A stretch of DNA of 45,122 bases, from positions 1-45,122 of the IMG/VR virus record IMGVR_UViG_3300046462_000711. One strand, given 5' to 3'. Under the pieces are notes generated by a model. The model did no database searches. It was not told the origin of the DNA and saw only the letters and a program-made list of their open reading frames with translations. This stretch comes from a virus. Below are positions 23,359 through 30,640 of this stretch, piece by piece (the first letter of the stretch is position 1; each line of letters starts with the position of its first letter). Made by a program: the position numbers and the translations under genes.

Positions 23359-23718
23359 ATGCCAGAACCAACAAGCACATTTGCTGCTATGTGGCTAGCG
23401 ATCGTGAAGTACCTACTGCCGCTGCTACCTGGCGCCGTCGGATCGGCTATTGCCCTCAAATTTCTGGGTGAAGGCTTGAACTGGTGGCAGAAGCTATCTA
23501 GCTTTGCCGCTGGACTGGCTTGCGCCGTCTACATTGCTCCGATTCTGATCGAATGGTTCGCGATCACTGGGAGCCGTACCCATTCCGGCATCGAATTTCT
23601 GGTCGGACTATTCGCGCTTGCGACAGCCCGCGAGCTTTTCAAGGAAATCAACGAGGCGGACATCATCGGAACGCTTAAGCGCCGCTTTCTGGGAGTGAAC
23701 AATGATCCAGCAAGTTAA
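23359..23718 (+). CDS. putative holin or lysis-cassette membrane protein A
   Basis: 119 residues from ATG 23359, with AAGGAC upstream. Three hydrophobic stretches (about 10-30, 42-62 and 76-94) and a charged C-terminus (KEINEADIIGTLKRRF) suit a class I-like holin, which forms the membrane hole releasing the endolysin. Overlaps the next small membrane gene by 17 bp. Assignment by topology and position only. Confidence 0.65.
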   Translation: MPEPTSTFAAMWLAIVKYLLPLLPGAVGSAIALKFLGEGLNWWQKLSSFAAGLACAVYIAPILIEWFAITGSRTHSGIEFLVGLFALATARELFKEINEADIIGTLKRRFLGVNNDPAS

Positions 23719-23968
23719 TGCACTTGCCAACTTTGTGCTGTTGGCTTTTTGCCTGTGGGCAGTTCTAAACAAGCGGCTGGAGACGCAAGTTTTCGGCACC
23801 GCGGCTTTGTCGATGGTGGCCATTACTTCATTCGTCAACATCGTGCGGCCGGAAATCTTCGGGTTCTGGGCAGAACAAGCGGAAGTGATGTCAAACGTCG
23901 CTGTTGCTGTCCTGGCCGTTTGGTTTTGGCTGCGATGGCGCAAATGCAACTGCGGGAGAAAGCCATGA
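23702..23968 (+). CDS. putative holin or lysis-cassette membrane protein B
   Basis: 88 residues with three predicted hydrophobic segments (residues 6-20, 31-47 and 59-76) and a basic end (RWRKCNCGRKP). It overlaps both the previous gene and the endolysin start. It could be the holin or an antiholin partner of the preceding protein. Confidence 0.65.
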   Translation: MIQQVNALANFVLLAFCLWAVLNKRLETQVFGTAALSMVAITSFVNIVRPEIFGFWAEQAEVMSNVAVAVLAVWFWLRWRKCNCGRKP

Positions 23969-24621
23969 CTCTATCGGCCACTCAACTGGCAGCGGCACTG
24001 CAGATCCAGCTTGACCGCGCGACCATCTGGATTGACCAGATCAACGCGGCGATGCTGGAGTTTGGTATCACCACGCCGGCCAGGCAGGCCGCATTCATCG
24101 CCCAAATCGGCCACGAAAGCGCAGGCTTGTCGCAAACGTCCGAGTCGTTCAATTATCGGGTGTCAGCCCTGGTTGCCACATTTGGCAGCCGCATAGCTGC
24201 AACAGCTGCTACCCTCGGCCGCCAGCCGGGAGAAATTGCCGTCCCGATCGAGCGGCAGATCCGCATCGCCAACATCGTCTACGCCAATCGATACGGGAAC
24301 GGTGATGCGGCCTCTGGTGACGGCTGGCGATACAAGGGGGGCGGCCTCAAGCAGATCACGTTTCACGCCAATTACGCGGCGTGCTCAGCTGCTCTTGGCG
24401 TCAATCTGTTGGCGAATCCCCAGCTGCTTGCCAGCGACAAGAGGTTGGCCGCAAGGTCGGCCGGGTGGTTCTGGTTGTCAATCGGCGGCAGCAACTACGC
24501 AGACCGTGGCGACTTCGACGGTTTGTCGACACGGATCAACGGCGCCGGCATCACGCCGGAAAGTCTTGCGGCCAGGCGTGTGCGCTGGGCCACATGTAAA
24601 AAAACTTTGGGGGTTGCGTGA
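23965..24621 (+). CDS. endolysin, glycoside hydrolase family 19 (chitinase-like muramidase)
   Basis: 218 residues. The GH19 hallmark GHESAGLSQTSESFNY contains both catalytic acids (E51 and E60). It is followed by NIVYANRYGNGDAASGDGWRYKGGGLKQITF, the conserved Y-G-N-GD-GW-Y-GRG-like substrate loop. Phage GH19 enzymes cut peptidoglycan glycan strands. There is no signal peptide, so release depends on a holin. ATG 23965 overlaps the upstream stop; a longer upstream frame lies within the membrane-protein gene and is not used. Confidence 0.93.
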   Translation: MTLSATQLAAALQIQLDRATIWIDQINAAMLEFGITTPARQAAFIAQIGHESAGLSQTSESFNYRVSALVATFGSRIAATAATLGRQPGEIAVPIERQIRIANIVYANRYGNGDAASGDGWRYKGGGLKQITFHANYAACSAALGVNLLANPQLLASDKRLAARSAGWFWLSIGGSNYADRGDFDGLSTRINGAGITPESLAARRVRWATCKKTLGVA

Positions 24622-24815
24622 TGAATAAATTGCGAATTTTCGTTATGTATGCTGCTGATCGCCTGAACGAGGCAAGCACCTGGCAGGGTATCGGTTTTCT
24701 CGTCGCCCTCACAGGATGCAAGCTCGGCGCAGGCATGGACTGGGGGCAAGCGGCCGGCCTGGGCGGGATTATCTCGGCGGCCATCAAGATGGTCTTTCCG
24801 GATAAAAAATCATGA
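24621..24815 (+). CDS. small phage membrane protein (holin-like)
   Basis: 64 residues starting at ATG 24621, overlapping the endolysin stop. A single clear hydrophobic region (IGFLVALTGCKLGAGM and AAGLGGIISAAIKMVF) with a lysine-rich end (PDKKS). The size and the AAGLGGIISA glycine-rich helix resemble short holin-like proteins found between endolysin and spanin genes. Confidence 0.7.
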   Translation: MNKLRIFVMYAADRLNEASTWQGIGFLVALTGCKLGAGMDWGQAAGLGGIISAAIKMVFPDKKS

Positions 24816-25426
24816 CGGCGGCTATCTGGAGCATGGTAGCGCATCATTGGACAGTGCTGGCAGGCGGGGGCGCCCTCGCAGGCATCGCTATTGCGCTGGT
24901 GACGGCCCTAGGGCCCGCGGCGGTGCTTGGCATGCTCAAGATAGTCCCGCGGTGGTGCTGGGAGGTGCTGATCGTCCTGGTGCTGCTGCTTGCCTACGGT
25001 TTGCACGAACGTGGCGTAGGTGAGCGCCTGGTGCAGGCCAAGTGGGATGCCGCCAATGTCGCCCAGGCGCTGGCCAGCAAAGAAGCTATCGACAAACGCA
25101 CCGCTTACAACACGCTGCTCAAGACTATCCAGCTGGGAACCAGCGCCAACATTCAAAAGGCACACGACAATGAAATCACTGCTATTAACGCTTCTCTCGC
25201 TGCTGTTAAGCGCATGCGTGTCGGCCCCAACTTCTGCCCCAATACTTCCGGACAAGCCAATTCCGATAGCCCCAGCAGCAGCGATGGAGCAGATACCGGA
25301 GGCCGGTTACTTTCTGAAAGCGTGGACGCAGCTACTAAGCAACTGATCCTGAAGGCTGAGGAAGTTGCCGCAACGGGGCGGGCCGCTCAGGCGTTCATCA
25401 AGGAAAACGGCATGGCGCCGAAGTAA
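24812..25426 (+). CDS. i-spanin (Rz-like)
   Basis: 204 residues. Two hydrophobic N-terminal segments (VLAGGGALAGIAIALVTALG and VLIVLVLLLAYGL, ending at about residue 63) precede a helical periplasmic domain with ERLVQAKWDAANVAQAL. Rz proteins span the inner membrane and pair with an outer-membrane lipoprotein to fuse the membranes at lysis. The matching Rz1 gene is embedded in a second frame here. It is unusual for Rz to have two N-terminal transmembrane helices. Confidence 0.8.
   Translation: MTAAIWSMVAHHWTVLAGGGALAGIAIALVTALGPAAVLGMLKIVPRWCWEVLIVLVLLLAYGLHERGVGERLVQAKWDAANVAQALASKEAIDKRTAYNTLLKTIQLGTSANIQKAHDNEITAINASLAAVKRMRVGPNFCPNTSGQANSDSPSSSDGADTGGRLLSESVDAATKQLILKAEEVAATGRAAQAFIKENGMAPK
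25170..25346 (+). CDS. o-spanin lipoprotein (Rz1-like), nested within the Rz gene
   Basis: 58 residues in the +1 frame of the i-spanin gene, wholly embedded. MKSLLLTLLSLLLSAC is a textbook lipoprotein signal with lipobox LLSA-C (C16), then a proline-rich mature part (PTSAPILPDKPIPIAPAAA), as in lambda Rz1. It is anchored to the outer membrane and binds Rz across the periplasm. ATG 25170 is the only start that places the lipobox correctly. Confidence 0.9.
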   Translation: MKSLLLTLLSLLLSACVSAPTSAPILPDKPIPIAPAAAMEQIPEAGYFLKAWTQLLSN

Positions 25427-25428
25427 GA

Positions 25429-25713
25429 TCAGTCGACGTTCCCGCGGATCAGAGCTTTGATTCGCGCGTACGATTCCTCGACGAGTAGGGTGCGCACCGA
25501 ACGGAGTACCGCTCGGTCGTCGCCATCATCGCCTAGACGGTCATCTGGCTCCAGCAGCGTGATTTTCGTCCGGATCCCGGTCTCGCCATAGAACTCCTGC
25601 AGGTCGACGTAGGTGGCGATCTGGTCGATTCGAATGCTGCCTTTCCTGGTCGGGGCGCCGGTAGATTCAGTAGAGTCGCTCCGGATGGTTACTTCGATGA
25701 ATTCGTTGTTCAC
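25429..25713 (-). CDS. hypothetical protein, last gene of the LexA-box operon
   Basis: 94 residues on the minus strand, 15 bp after the SRAP gene. Acidic, containing DRLGDDGDDRAVLRS, without transmembrane segments. I do not recognise it. It ends 3 bp from the end of the Rz gene on the other strand, so the two transcription units converge tightly. Confidence 0.65.
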   Translation of the reverse strand: MNNEFIEVTIRSDSTESTGAPTRKGSIRIDQIATYVDLQEFYGETGIRTKITLLEPDDRLGDDGDDRAVLRSVRTLLVEESYARIKALIRGNVD

Positions 25714-25728
25714 GATGTCTCCTTCGAG

Positions 25729-26409
25729 TTAGAACAGCGCGCCGTTGGGCTCGGCTTTCTTTTTCCGTGGTGGCGCCGGCGCCGGCCTGGCAGCCATCAA
25801 GTCGGCAGGGTAGAGTTGGAGGTATGACCTGGCGCGCTCAGGATCTCGGCACTCCAGCCAGTCTTCGCACTCTGATTCGGGGACGATGACTAAGGAGCGC
25901 TTCTCGTCGCCTGGCTTGTGAAAGCGCTTCATCAGTGGATGCTGGTCTGCATTGACTGTGATCTGCGTGAAGGAATGGGAGATTGAGCCGTCTGGCTCGT
26001 TCCATGAGCGCCACAGGCCTGCCACCGCGAACGGTGCGTCGTCAGCCATCCCAATGTTCCAGCGAACGGCGGCTCCAGTCTCGTAGCAGGGCTCGTAAAA
26101 CGATTCCATGGGCACCAGGCAGAGCTGGCCCTCGCGCCACGGCTTGGAGTAGCTGCGCTTTTCACCGATGGTCTCGGCGCGCGCGTTCATCGTTGAGAAT
26201 TTTTTTACGCCAGGCGGGATGTGCCGCTTCGGCACCATCGCATAGCTGGCCAGGATGACCTCGGGACCATCGTCGCCCAGGCGGATGATCGGGGCGGAGT
26301 AGTCGTTATATATTTCGTGCGGCCAGTCCCAGTCCGGCTTCGATGGCCGCATGGCCGACACTATCGACGGCAGCCGGTCTCGCGGCGTGGCATTGTAATT
26401 TGTACACAT
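25729..26409 (-). CDS. SRAP/YedK-HMCES-type protein (SOS response-associated peptidase)
   Basis: 226 residues starting MCTNYNAT: Cys2 becomes the N-terminal nucleophile after Met removal, as in YedK/HMCES, which crosslink to abasic sites in single-stranded DNA to shield them. Further family blocks: NARAETIGEKRSYSKPW (N-A-R-E), CLVPMESFYEP, PFAVAGLWRSW, and SFTQITVNADQHPL with a nearby histidine (KRFHKPGDE). The usual HxRMP is replaced, so the catalytic His is not certain. The gene is second in a LexA-box operon, and phage carriage suggests protection of replicating DNA. Confidence 0.9.
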   Translation of the reverse strand: MCTNYNATPRDRLPSIVSAMRPSKPDWDWPHEIYNDYSAPIIRLGDDGPEVILASYAMVPKRHIPPGVKKFSTMNARAETIGEKRSYSKPWREGQLCLVPMESFYEPCYETGAAVRWNIGMADDAPFAVAGLWRSWNEPDGSISHSFTQITVNADQHPLMKRFHKPGDEKRSLVIVPESECEDWLECRDPERARSYLQLYPADLMAARPAPAPPRKKKAEPNGALF

Positions 26410-26438
26410 ACTTCAGATCTCGCAAGTGCGCTCCCGAT

Positions 26439-26780
26439 CTAGTCTACCTGCACGGCGACTTTTTGTTGAGCCGTTAGCTCCAATACCTCAACCCGCCAAC
26501 TCTGGGCAAAAGTCTGCTGGAGAACCTCATCTCGTTGGAAGCCAGTTATCAGAATATAGTCTTTATGGACCCAGGTAATCGCGGCGTCCAGAAGTGGCGA
26601 TAGTGAGTCAAATTTTCCATTCAGCAGTCGCGCCACCAAGGTGGGGCGGCTTGAATAGAATTCCTCTTTATGGCGTTCGAGGCGAAGTTCGCCACACACG
26701 CAATTCATCTTCCGCTTTGCCAATACATCTCGGTCAAGCAAGCGCCCCTCATCCCAAAGGCTTTCCACTCTGACAAACAT
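26439..26780 (-). CDS. first gene of the LexA-controlled operon, unknown; candidate antirepressor
   Basis: 113 residues on the minus strand, AGGTGA 5 bp before ATG, and a perfect LexA box 17 bp further upstream. Contains a CVCGELRLERH segment and an LITGFQRDEVLQQTFAQSWRVEVLEL end. No family recognised. In phage 186, whose CI-type repressor is not self-cleaving, the LexA-driven gene is the antirepressor tum. This gene holds the analogous regulatory slot, but I see no sequence likeness to Tum. Function is inference. Confidence 0.75.
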   Translation of the reverse strand: MFVRVESLWDEGRLLDRDVLAKRKMNCVCGELRLERHKEEFYSSRPTLVARLLNGKFDSLSPLLDAAITWVHKDYILITGFQRDEVLQQTFAQSWRVEVLELTAQQKVAVQVD

Positions 26781-26796
26781 TCTGTCACCTCAAAAA

Positions 26797-26816
26797 TACT
26801 GTATGAATAAACAGTA
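26797..26816 (-). promoter_or_regulatory. LexA box of the prophage SOS operon
   Basis: TACTGTATGAATAAACAGTA: the core CTGT-N8-ACAG and both flanking TA/TA are palindromic, matching the enterobacterial and betaproteobacterial LexA consensus. It is immediately upstream of the minus-strand gene at 26780, within promoter distance. Confidence 0.88.
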
Positions 26817-26917
26817 TAGTGGAATTTTTCGAAGCAAACTGCGGGCTGCGGAGAACGACAAAAATGGCTCACATCATTGAGAGTCTTTATTAATTGGCCC
26901 CTGAGAATGCGATAAAT

Positions 26918-27421
26918 TCAGTCGTAGCCGACCTTAATCCAAATACGAAGGCGAAGCCAAATACACATCCAGCCGGGTGTATCGGGGCGAAATGCCAGAG
27001 TTGGCCGGCTTTGGCCTGTCGTTATGGCGTAGACGCCCACTGGCGGATCTCGCAGTGTGACGCCAGTTTCAAATGAAGCGTTGCGGCTTTCTAGGAACGC
27101 GGTGCCAATTGTTGTTCGTGCGTCATAGTCGGGCTCATTGACGTCAAGGTAAGGGAGTGATCGCAGTCTGCCCCGCCGCAAAATGTACCCATAATCAGCC
27201 AGTTGCATAGGGTGGTCGCTAAGGCTAATCACATTGAGGAAATACCCTGGCTCGATTTGTGGATAAATCAAGCCGGACGCCACCTTTATTTTGTCGGATT
27301 TCTCTCGATATTTGAACCATAAGTTCGCGCCGCTCGCGACAGCGGCCACAACAGCAGCAATGAGCGTTACTCCCTTTTGCACCCCGTCGAAATTCCAGTC
27401 CACTTTTACCTCCAGATGCAT
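26918..27421 (-). CDS. membrane-anchored hypothetical protein, partner of the HEPN-like gene
   Basis: 167 residues. One transmembrane helix (GVTLIAAVVAAVASGANLWF, residues 17-36) followed by a basic stretch (KYREKSDKIK) and a soluble beta-rich domain containing PGYFLNVISLSDHPMQLADYGYILRRGRL. It starts 21 bp after the preceding minus-strand gene. Family not recognised. The co-orientation and close spacing suggest a two-gene unit expressed from the lysogenic promoter. Confidence 0.7.
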   Translation of the reverse strand: MHLEVKVDWNFDGVQKGVTLIAAVVAAVASGANLWFKYREKSDKIKVASGLIYPQIEPGYFLNVISLSDHPMQLADYGYILRRGRLRSLPYLDVNEPDYDARTTIGTAFLESRNASFETGVTLRDPPVGVYAITTGQSRPTLAFRPDTPGWMCIWLRLRIWIKVGYD

Positions 27422-27442
27422 TACACAAATTCGTAGACGAGG

Positions 27443-28432
27443 TCAGATCTCTTCTAAGTTTCGGCCTATGAATGCAGTTGATGCGTCCCATGCTAGGGCA
27501 ATTTGACCCGTGTCCGGATGCCGAAACCAAGACTTACCTACGACGACGCTGGTATCCCATTCCCAGCTGACGTGCTGTCCCTTCTTGTAATTGGTCAAGG
27601 TGGTCGGATAAACGCGCGGATCTGCCTTTGATCCATCGGCCTTTGTCGTTTCCAATACAACAGCTTTGATCCCATCTCTAATTTTTTCTCCCCGACTATC
27701 TTCGTATACATCTAGACCAGGGTGATACACATGATTCCTCTCCATGGGAATAGCGACAACGGCGCGAAGAATCGTTATTCCAATATCGATTGCGCGGAAA
27801 AGTTCATCATCGGTGATTCCATAACCGTGGATCAAGCGGCTTCGAATTTGCAAAAAGCCGCGTACGGACCTCCCCAGAGCCTTTGGAAGTAGCCCAATTG
27901 AGACAAGATGATCAACAGACTTTCGAATTGTAGTTGGGCCTGAATCTAGAAACCAACCTGAACCCCAAAGTAGGTGACGGAGTTCTCGCTCCAGGTCCGA
28001 TCCGAGCAGGATGAGTGCACCCTTCGGCGATTTTTGCATCTCGTGAAGGACTCGTTCGATCGGTTCTTCAACAGGTGGCGTTACACCTGGCATGATCGAC
28101 GAGGCAATTTGCGAAATTGCGCTCGGCGTTTCCGATACGGCGGCTTCCGTAAGTTTGTGCAGTAATGTCAGTGACTTGTCGATCCCGCCCTGAATCGTTT
28201 CGAGCTGCTCCTGATCTGATATCTGCTTCGACGCCCGCAGCCATTGCCCCGCGTACCACATGATTAGAAAGAAAGTTACACCCCACGATTTCACCAGGCC
28301 AGCTAGTGTCTGCTGCGTGAGGGGTAGAGAATGTATCTCCCAGACAGCATAGGCGAGCGCCAATACTGCTGGGATCCAGCTTTGCGACAAAATTTTTCGT
28401 AGAACTTTTAATTGCTGACCGAAGCGGTTCAT
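27443..28432 (-). CDS. two-TM protein with HEPN-like R-x4-H motif
   Basis: 329 residues. Two hydrophobic segments at 19-36 and 50-64 place the rest in the cytoplasm. A helical domain at about 140-225 contains ERELRHLLWGSGW, a helix with SVDHLVSIGLLP, then RSRLIHG (R197-x4-H202), followed by an ILRAVVAI helix. This arrangement resembles HEPN/DUF4145 domains, whose R-x4-6-H motif forms RNase active sites in abortive-infection systems (established for the superfamily). The C-terminal 90 residues form a separate segment with KKGQHVSWEWDTSVVVG. Located directly downstream of the repressor, so probably expressed in the lysogen. Confidence 0.72.
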   Translation of the reverse strand: MNRFGQQLKVLRKILSQSWIPAVLALAYAVWEIHSLPLTQQTLAGLVKSWGVTFFLIMWYAGQWLRASKQISDQEQLETIQGGIDKSLTLLHKLTEAAVSETPSAISQIASSIMPGVTPPVEEPIERVLHEMQKSPKGALILLGSDLERELRHLLWGSGWFLDSGPTTIRKSVDHLVSIGLLPKALGRSVRGFLQIRSRLIHGYGITDDELFRAIDIGITILRAVVAIPMERNHVYHPGLDVYEDSRGEKIRDGIKAVVLETTKADGSKADPRVYPTTLTNYKKGQHVSWEWDTSVVVGKSWFRHPDTGQIALAWDASTAFIGRNLEEI

Positions 28433-28505
28433 ATTGTGACGGCGCCTAAAATGGGAGCGTTCTACGTGGATGGGCCTGGATGAAATTCGTGATGTGTCGC
28501 TACGG

Positions 28506-29312
28506 TCAGTTCCCGTTGCCGTTCTTTTTTGGTTTTACGTCGTGGGGGAATTCTGGGGGGACTTCGTGTTGCGCCAACGCAGTAGCGACCTCAGCAACTG
28601 TCTTTCGTTTCTCAGATCCCATTGCCCTGAAGTGGCCAAGCAGTGCCTTTTCCTCCGGGCTGGCGGGGAATAGCTCCTGCTGGGTGAACTCGTTGAAAAT
28701 TCGATGCTTCGCGGTGATCTTGCCGGCCGAGTGCATAAGTGCATCGGGGGAATGAAACAGGCGATAGGTGCCGATCATTCCTTTCTCCAGCTTGGCCAGC
28801 GTATCGGCCGTGGCATCCAAAAGATGCACAACGTCCTGAGCTGCTTTCGGCCTAATGCAATCCAACGTCTTACCGCCTATTGTGCCGGTGATCACTTCGA
28901 CCACCCTGTAAGGAATCTCTCGCCACTGCTGTTCCCCCGCGTCGCTCTTCCCGTCCTTAACGGAAAAACTCGCTGGCTGGTCCAACACGATGGCCATCCG
29001 CACCCGATCCGACAGGATCCACACATTCCACTGTTCTTCGAATAGGGCTTCAAGCAGCTCGCATGCGTCTTCGTCGCTGGTGCAGATATTGACAGCGTAT
29101 TGCTTGCCTCTACCTTCTAGCAGCCAGTCAATTCGCACGTTTTCCGTACGGTGGATGTAGGACAGTGTTTCCCCGCTCAACATGCCGTCGAGCTTCATTA
29201 CGCCTTCAATCGACCCTTTGCTGACCCCGATGGATTTTGCCCAGGGGTGAATTTTTCTCCCGTCGGCGACGAGCTCAATACGTTGTGGAAGGGTTGTTGA
29301 TGCAATTTTCAT
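28506..29312 (-). CDS. CI-type phage repressor, 186-like HTH, no S24 peptidase
   Basis: 268 residues. Residues about 8-75 (RIELVADGRKIHPWAKSIG, then GSIEGVMK and VRIDWLLEGRGKQY) match the phage CI repressor helix-turn-helix family (186-like), including the terminal DWLLxGxG. The C-terminal 190 residues do not show the Ser/Lys dyad region of LexA/S24 repressors, so RecA-driven self-cleavage is unlikely. It is divergent from the early genes across an operator region with an 18-bp palindrome and would keep them silent in the lysogen. Confidence 0.88.
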   Translation of the reverse strand: MKIASTTLPQRIELVADGRKIHPWAKSIGVSKGSIEGVMKLDGMLSGETLSYIHRTENVRIDWLLEGRGKQYAVNICTSDEDACELLEALFEEQWNVWILSDRVRMAIVLDQPASFSVKDGKSDAGEQQWREIPYRVVEVITGTIGGKTLDCIRPKAAQDVVHLLDATADTLAKLEKGMIGTYRLFHSPDALMHSAGKITAKHRIFNEFTQQELFPASPEEKALLGHFRAMGSEKRKTVAEVATALAQHEVPPEFPHDVKPKKNGNGN

Positions 29313-29433
29313 AAGTGCGCAAAAAAGCTATGCAATTCCTAAATTTAGGAATACAATTCATTTCATTAGGAATTATATAAAAACCTTAATAGTTTTTAGA
29401 TAGTTATTAAACCCTGTCGAGTATAGCAAAGCC
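29313..29433. promoter_or_regulatory. divergent immunity region with operators
   Basis: AT-rich intergenic region between the repressor (minus) and early genes (plus). It holds a perfect 18-bp palindrome, ATTCCTAAATTTAGGAAT (29335-29352), and a further half site, TTAGGAAT (29366-29373), 26 bp after the corresponding part of the palindrome (29345-29352). ATTATA at 29372-29377 is TATAAT on the minus strand, and TATAAA at 29376-29381 serves the plus strand, so the operators overlap both putative promoters. The -35 boxes are unclear. Confidence 0.75.
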
Positions 29434-29649
29434 ATGAAAAACACTATGCACAAAACCACCACCAGCAAGCGTGTAGCGAGCAAGCCGACGGCTAAAAAAA
29501 CGCACCAGGTCATGGTGACATTCGGTGTTCGCAGCGCAACTTTGAAGGCCAATTTCCAAAGTTTGTGGAGCAAAACCGACATGAGTGAAGCCGGTTTTGC
29601 CCGTGAACTGATCCGGGAAGGCATCGAACGCCGCATGCGCACCAAGTAA
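29434..29649 (+). CDS. small basic protein, first early gene (possible Cro-like or ribbon-helix-helix regulator)
   Basis: 71 residues; ATG 29434, or ATG 29446 (residue 5). Very basic N-terminus (KTTTSKRVASKPTAKK), then HQVMVTFGVRSATLKANFQSLW and FARELIREGIERRMRTK. The strand-then-two-helices pattern is compatible with a ribbon-helix-helix DNA-binding protein. Located where Cro or Apl would lie in a lambda- or 186-like immunity region. Function inferred from position. Confidence 0.7.
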   Translation: MKNTMHKTTTSKRVASKPTAKKTHQVMVTFGVRSATLKANFQSLWSKTDMSEAGFARELIREGIERRMRTK

Positions 29650-29697
29650 AAAAAGCCCGTCGGCCGCGCCAACGGTCAACGGGCTCGCTTTATCGTC
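29650..29697. terminator. bidirectional-looking hairpin after the first early gene
   Basis: AGCCCGT (29654-29660) pairs with ACGGGCT (29679-29685). On the minus strand the stem is followed by T7, so as a terminator it is stronger against transcription entering from the right. On the plus strand only CGCTTTATCG follows. It may attenuate early transcription, which would make it a candidate antitermination point. Confidence 0.55.
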
Positions 29698-29783
29698 CTG
29701 CCGGACGAACTTCACTTCGCTTCGCAACGACAGTGTAGGGAATTCGGCAAAAGGTGAGTAGTTAACTTTTAGCTAGGATTCAC

Positions 29784-30248
29784 ATGTCTCAAGATCCCAC
29801 GCAGCAAGTGGACGTGCACGAAGCTTTCCGGGCTGTCGTGCATGACTACGGCGTACCGCAAATGGCCGCCAAGATCGGCATGCCTGCCGGCACGCTATAC
29901 AACAAATCCAATTTGAACGACTCATCGCTGCACAAGCCGTCTCTAGCCGAGGCAGTGCTGGTGCAGGTGATTTCTTCCGACACCCGTATCGTGGAAGCGA
30001 TGGCGCATGTGCTGGGCGGCCTGTTCGTCCGGATCCCGACCATCGACGCTGTATCCGATGCCGCGCTACTGGAGATGATCACCGAGATCCACGTCCAGTC
30101 CGGCCGCTACCACGCCGAAATCAAGGAAGCGCTCGCCGATGGCAAGTTTTCGCGTGACGAGCACGTACGAATCTACAAGCAGGCGCTGAAGTTCATCCGC
30201 GCCGTTCTCGAATCGGTTCAGCGCATCGAGGGCATGGTCGATGAGTAA
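29784..30248 (+). CDS. CII-like regulator (phage CP76 family)
   Basis: 154 residues. DVHEAFRAVVHDYGVPQMAAKIGMPAGTLYNKSN, then SLAEAVLVQVISSD, match the regulatory CII family of phage 186 and relatives (helix-turn-helix of the lambda-repressor-like fold). In 186, CII activates the establishment promoter of CI. The C-terminus is a long helix with IYKQALKFIRAVLESVQRIE. With the CI-type repressor this makes a 186-style lysogeny switch. Confidence 0.85.
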   Translation: MSQDPTQQVDVHEAFRAVVHDYGVPQMAAKIGMPAGTLYNKSNLNDSSLHKPSLAEAVLVQVISSDTRIVEAMAHVLGGLFVRIPTIDAVSDAALLEMITEIHVQSGRYHAEIKEALADGKFSRDEHVRIYKQALKFIRAVLESVQRIEGMVDE

Positions 30249-30597
30249 GTCGCCAATCTCCCTGGTAGCCGCTCCTTCAATCCCGCCAGAGTTGCGTCGC
30301 GCCGGCATCAGCCAGGTGGTCGACAACGTGCCGCCAGGTGCATTCATCGGCGGTTTCGAAGCGGAGTTTGTACGCCTTTTCGCCAAAACAATTCAGGCCA
30401 CATTGTTCACAGCATCGGGAGACCGTCATGGGGTGGAGCAAAAACAACTCGCGACAGCAAACGTTGCCGCTGCAGGTGGAGCTGCGCAAACCGACCATGG
30501 ACGACCTGCGCGCAGCGTACGAGCTGTGCGTAACGGACAAGGAAAGCATGCCGCTCGATCGAGCGCTGTCGGTGCGGTCGATTGCGCTGACGCTTAA
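30241..30597 (+). CDS. uncharacterised early protein overlapping its downstream neighbour
   Basis: 118 residues from ATG 30241, overlapping the CII stop by 8 bp. The first 60 residues (VAAPSIPPELRRAG, then NVPPGAFIGGFEAEFVRLF) look like genuine protein. From about residue 63 on, it overlaps the next gene in another frame and has a composition typical of a shadow (AAGGAAQTDHGRPARS). It may be that the true C-terminus is read by both. Function unknown. Confidence 0.5.
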   Translation: MSKSPISLVAAPSIPPELRRAGISQVVDNVPPGAFIGGFEAEFVRLFAKTIQATLFTASGDRHGVEQKQLATANVAAAGGAAQTDHGRPARSVRAVRNGQGKHAARSSAVGAVDCADA

Positions 30598-30640
30598 GAA
30601 CGCAGCAAAGGCCGCCATCTTGAAACGCGGAGGTGCGTGA
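30428..30640 (+). CDS. small early protein
   Basis: 70 residues from ATG 30428, with GGGAGA upstream. Basic N-terminus, then PTMDDLRAAYELC and SIALTLKNAAKAAILKRGG helices. The sequence is typical of small phage early proteins of unknown role. Its stop overlaps the next start (TGATG). Confidence 0.65.
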   Translation: MGWSKNNSRQQTLPLQVELRKPTMDDLRAAYELCVTDKESMPLDRALSVRSIALTLKNAAKAAILKRGGA

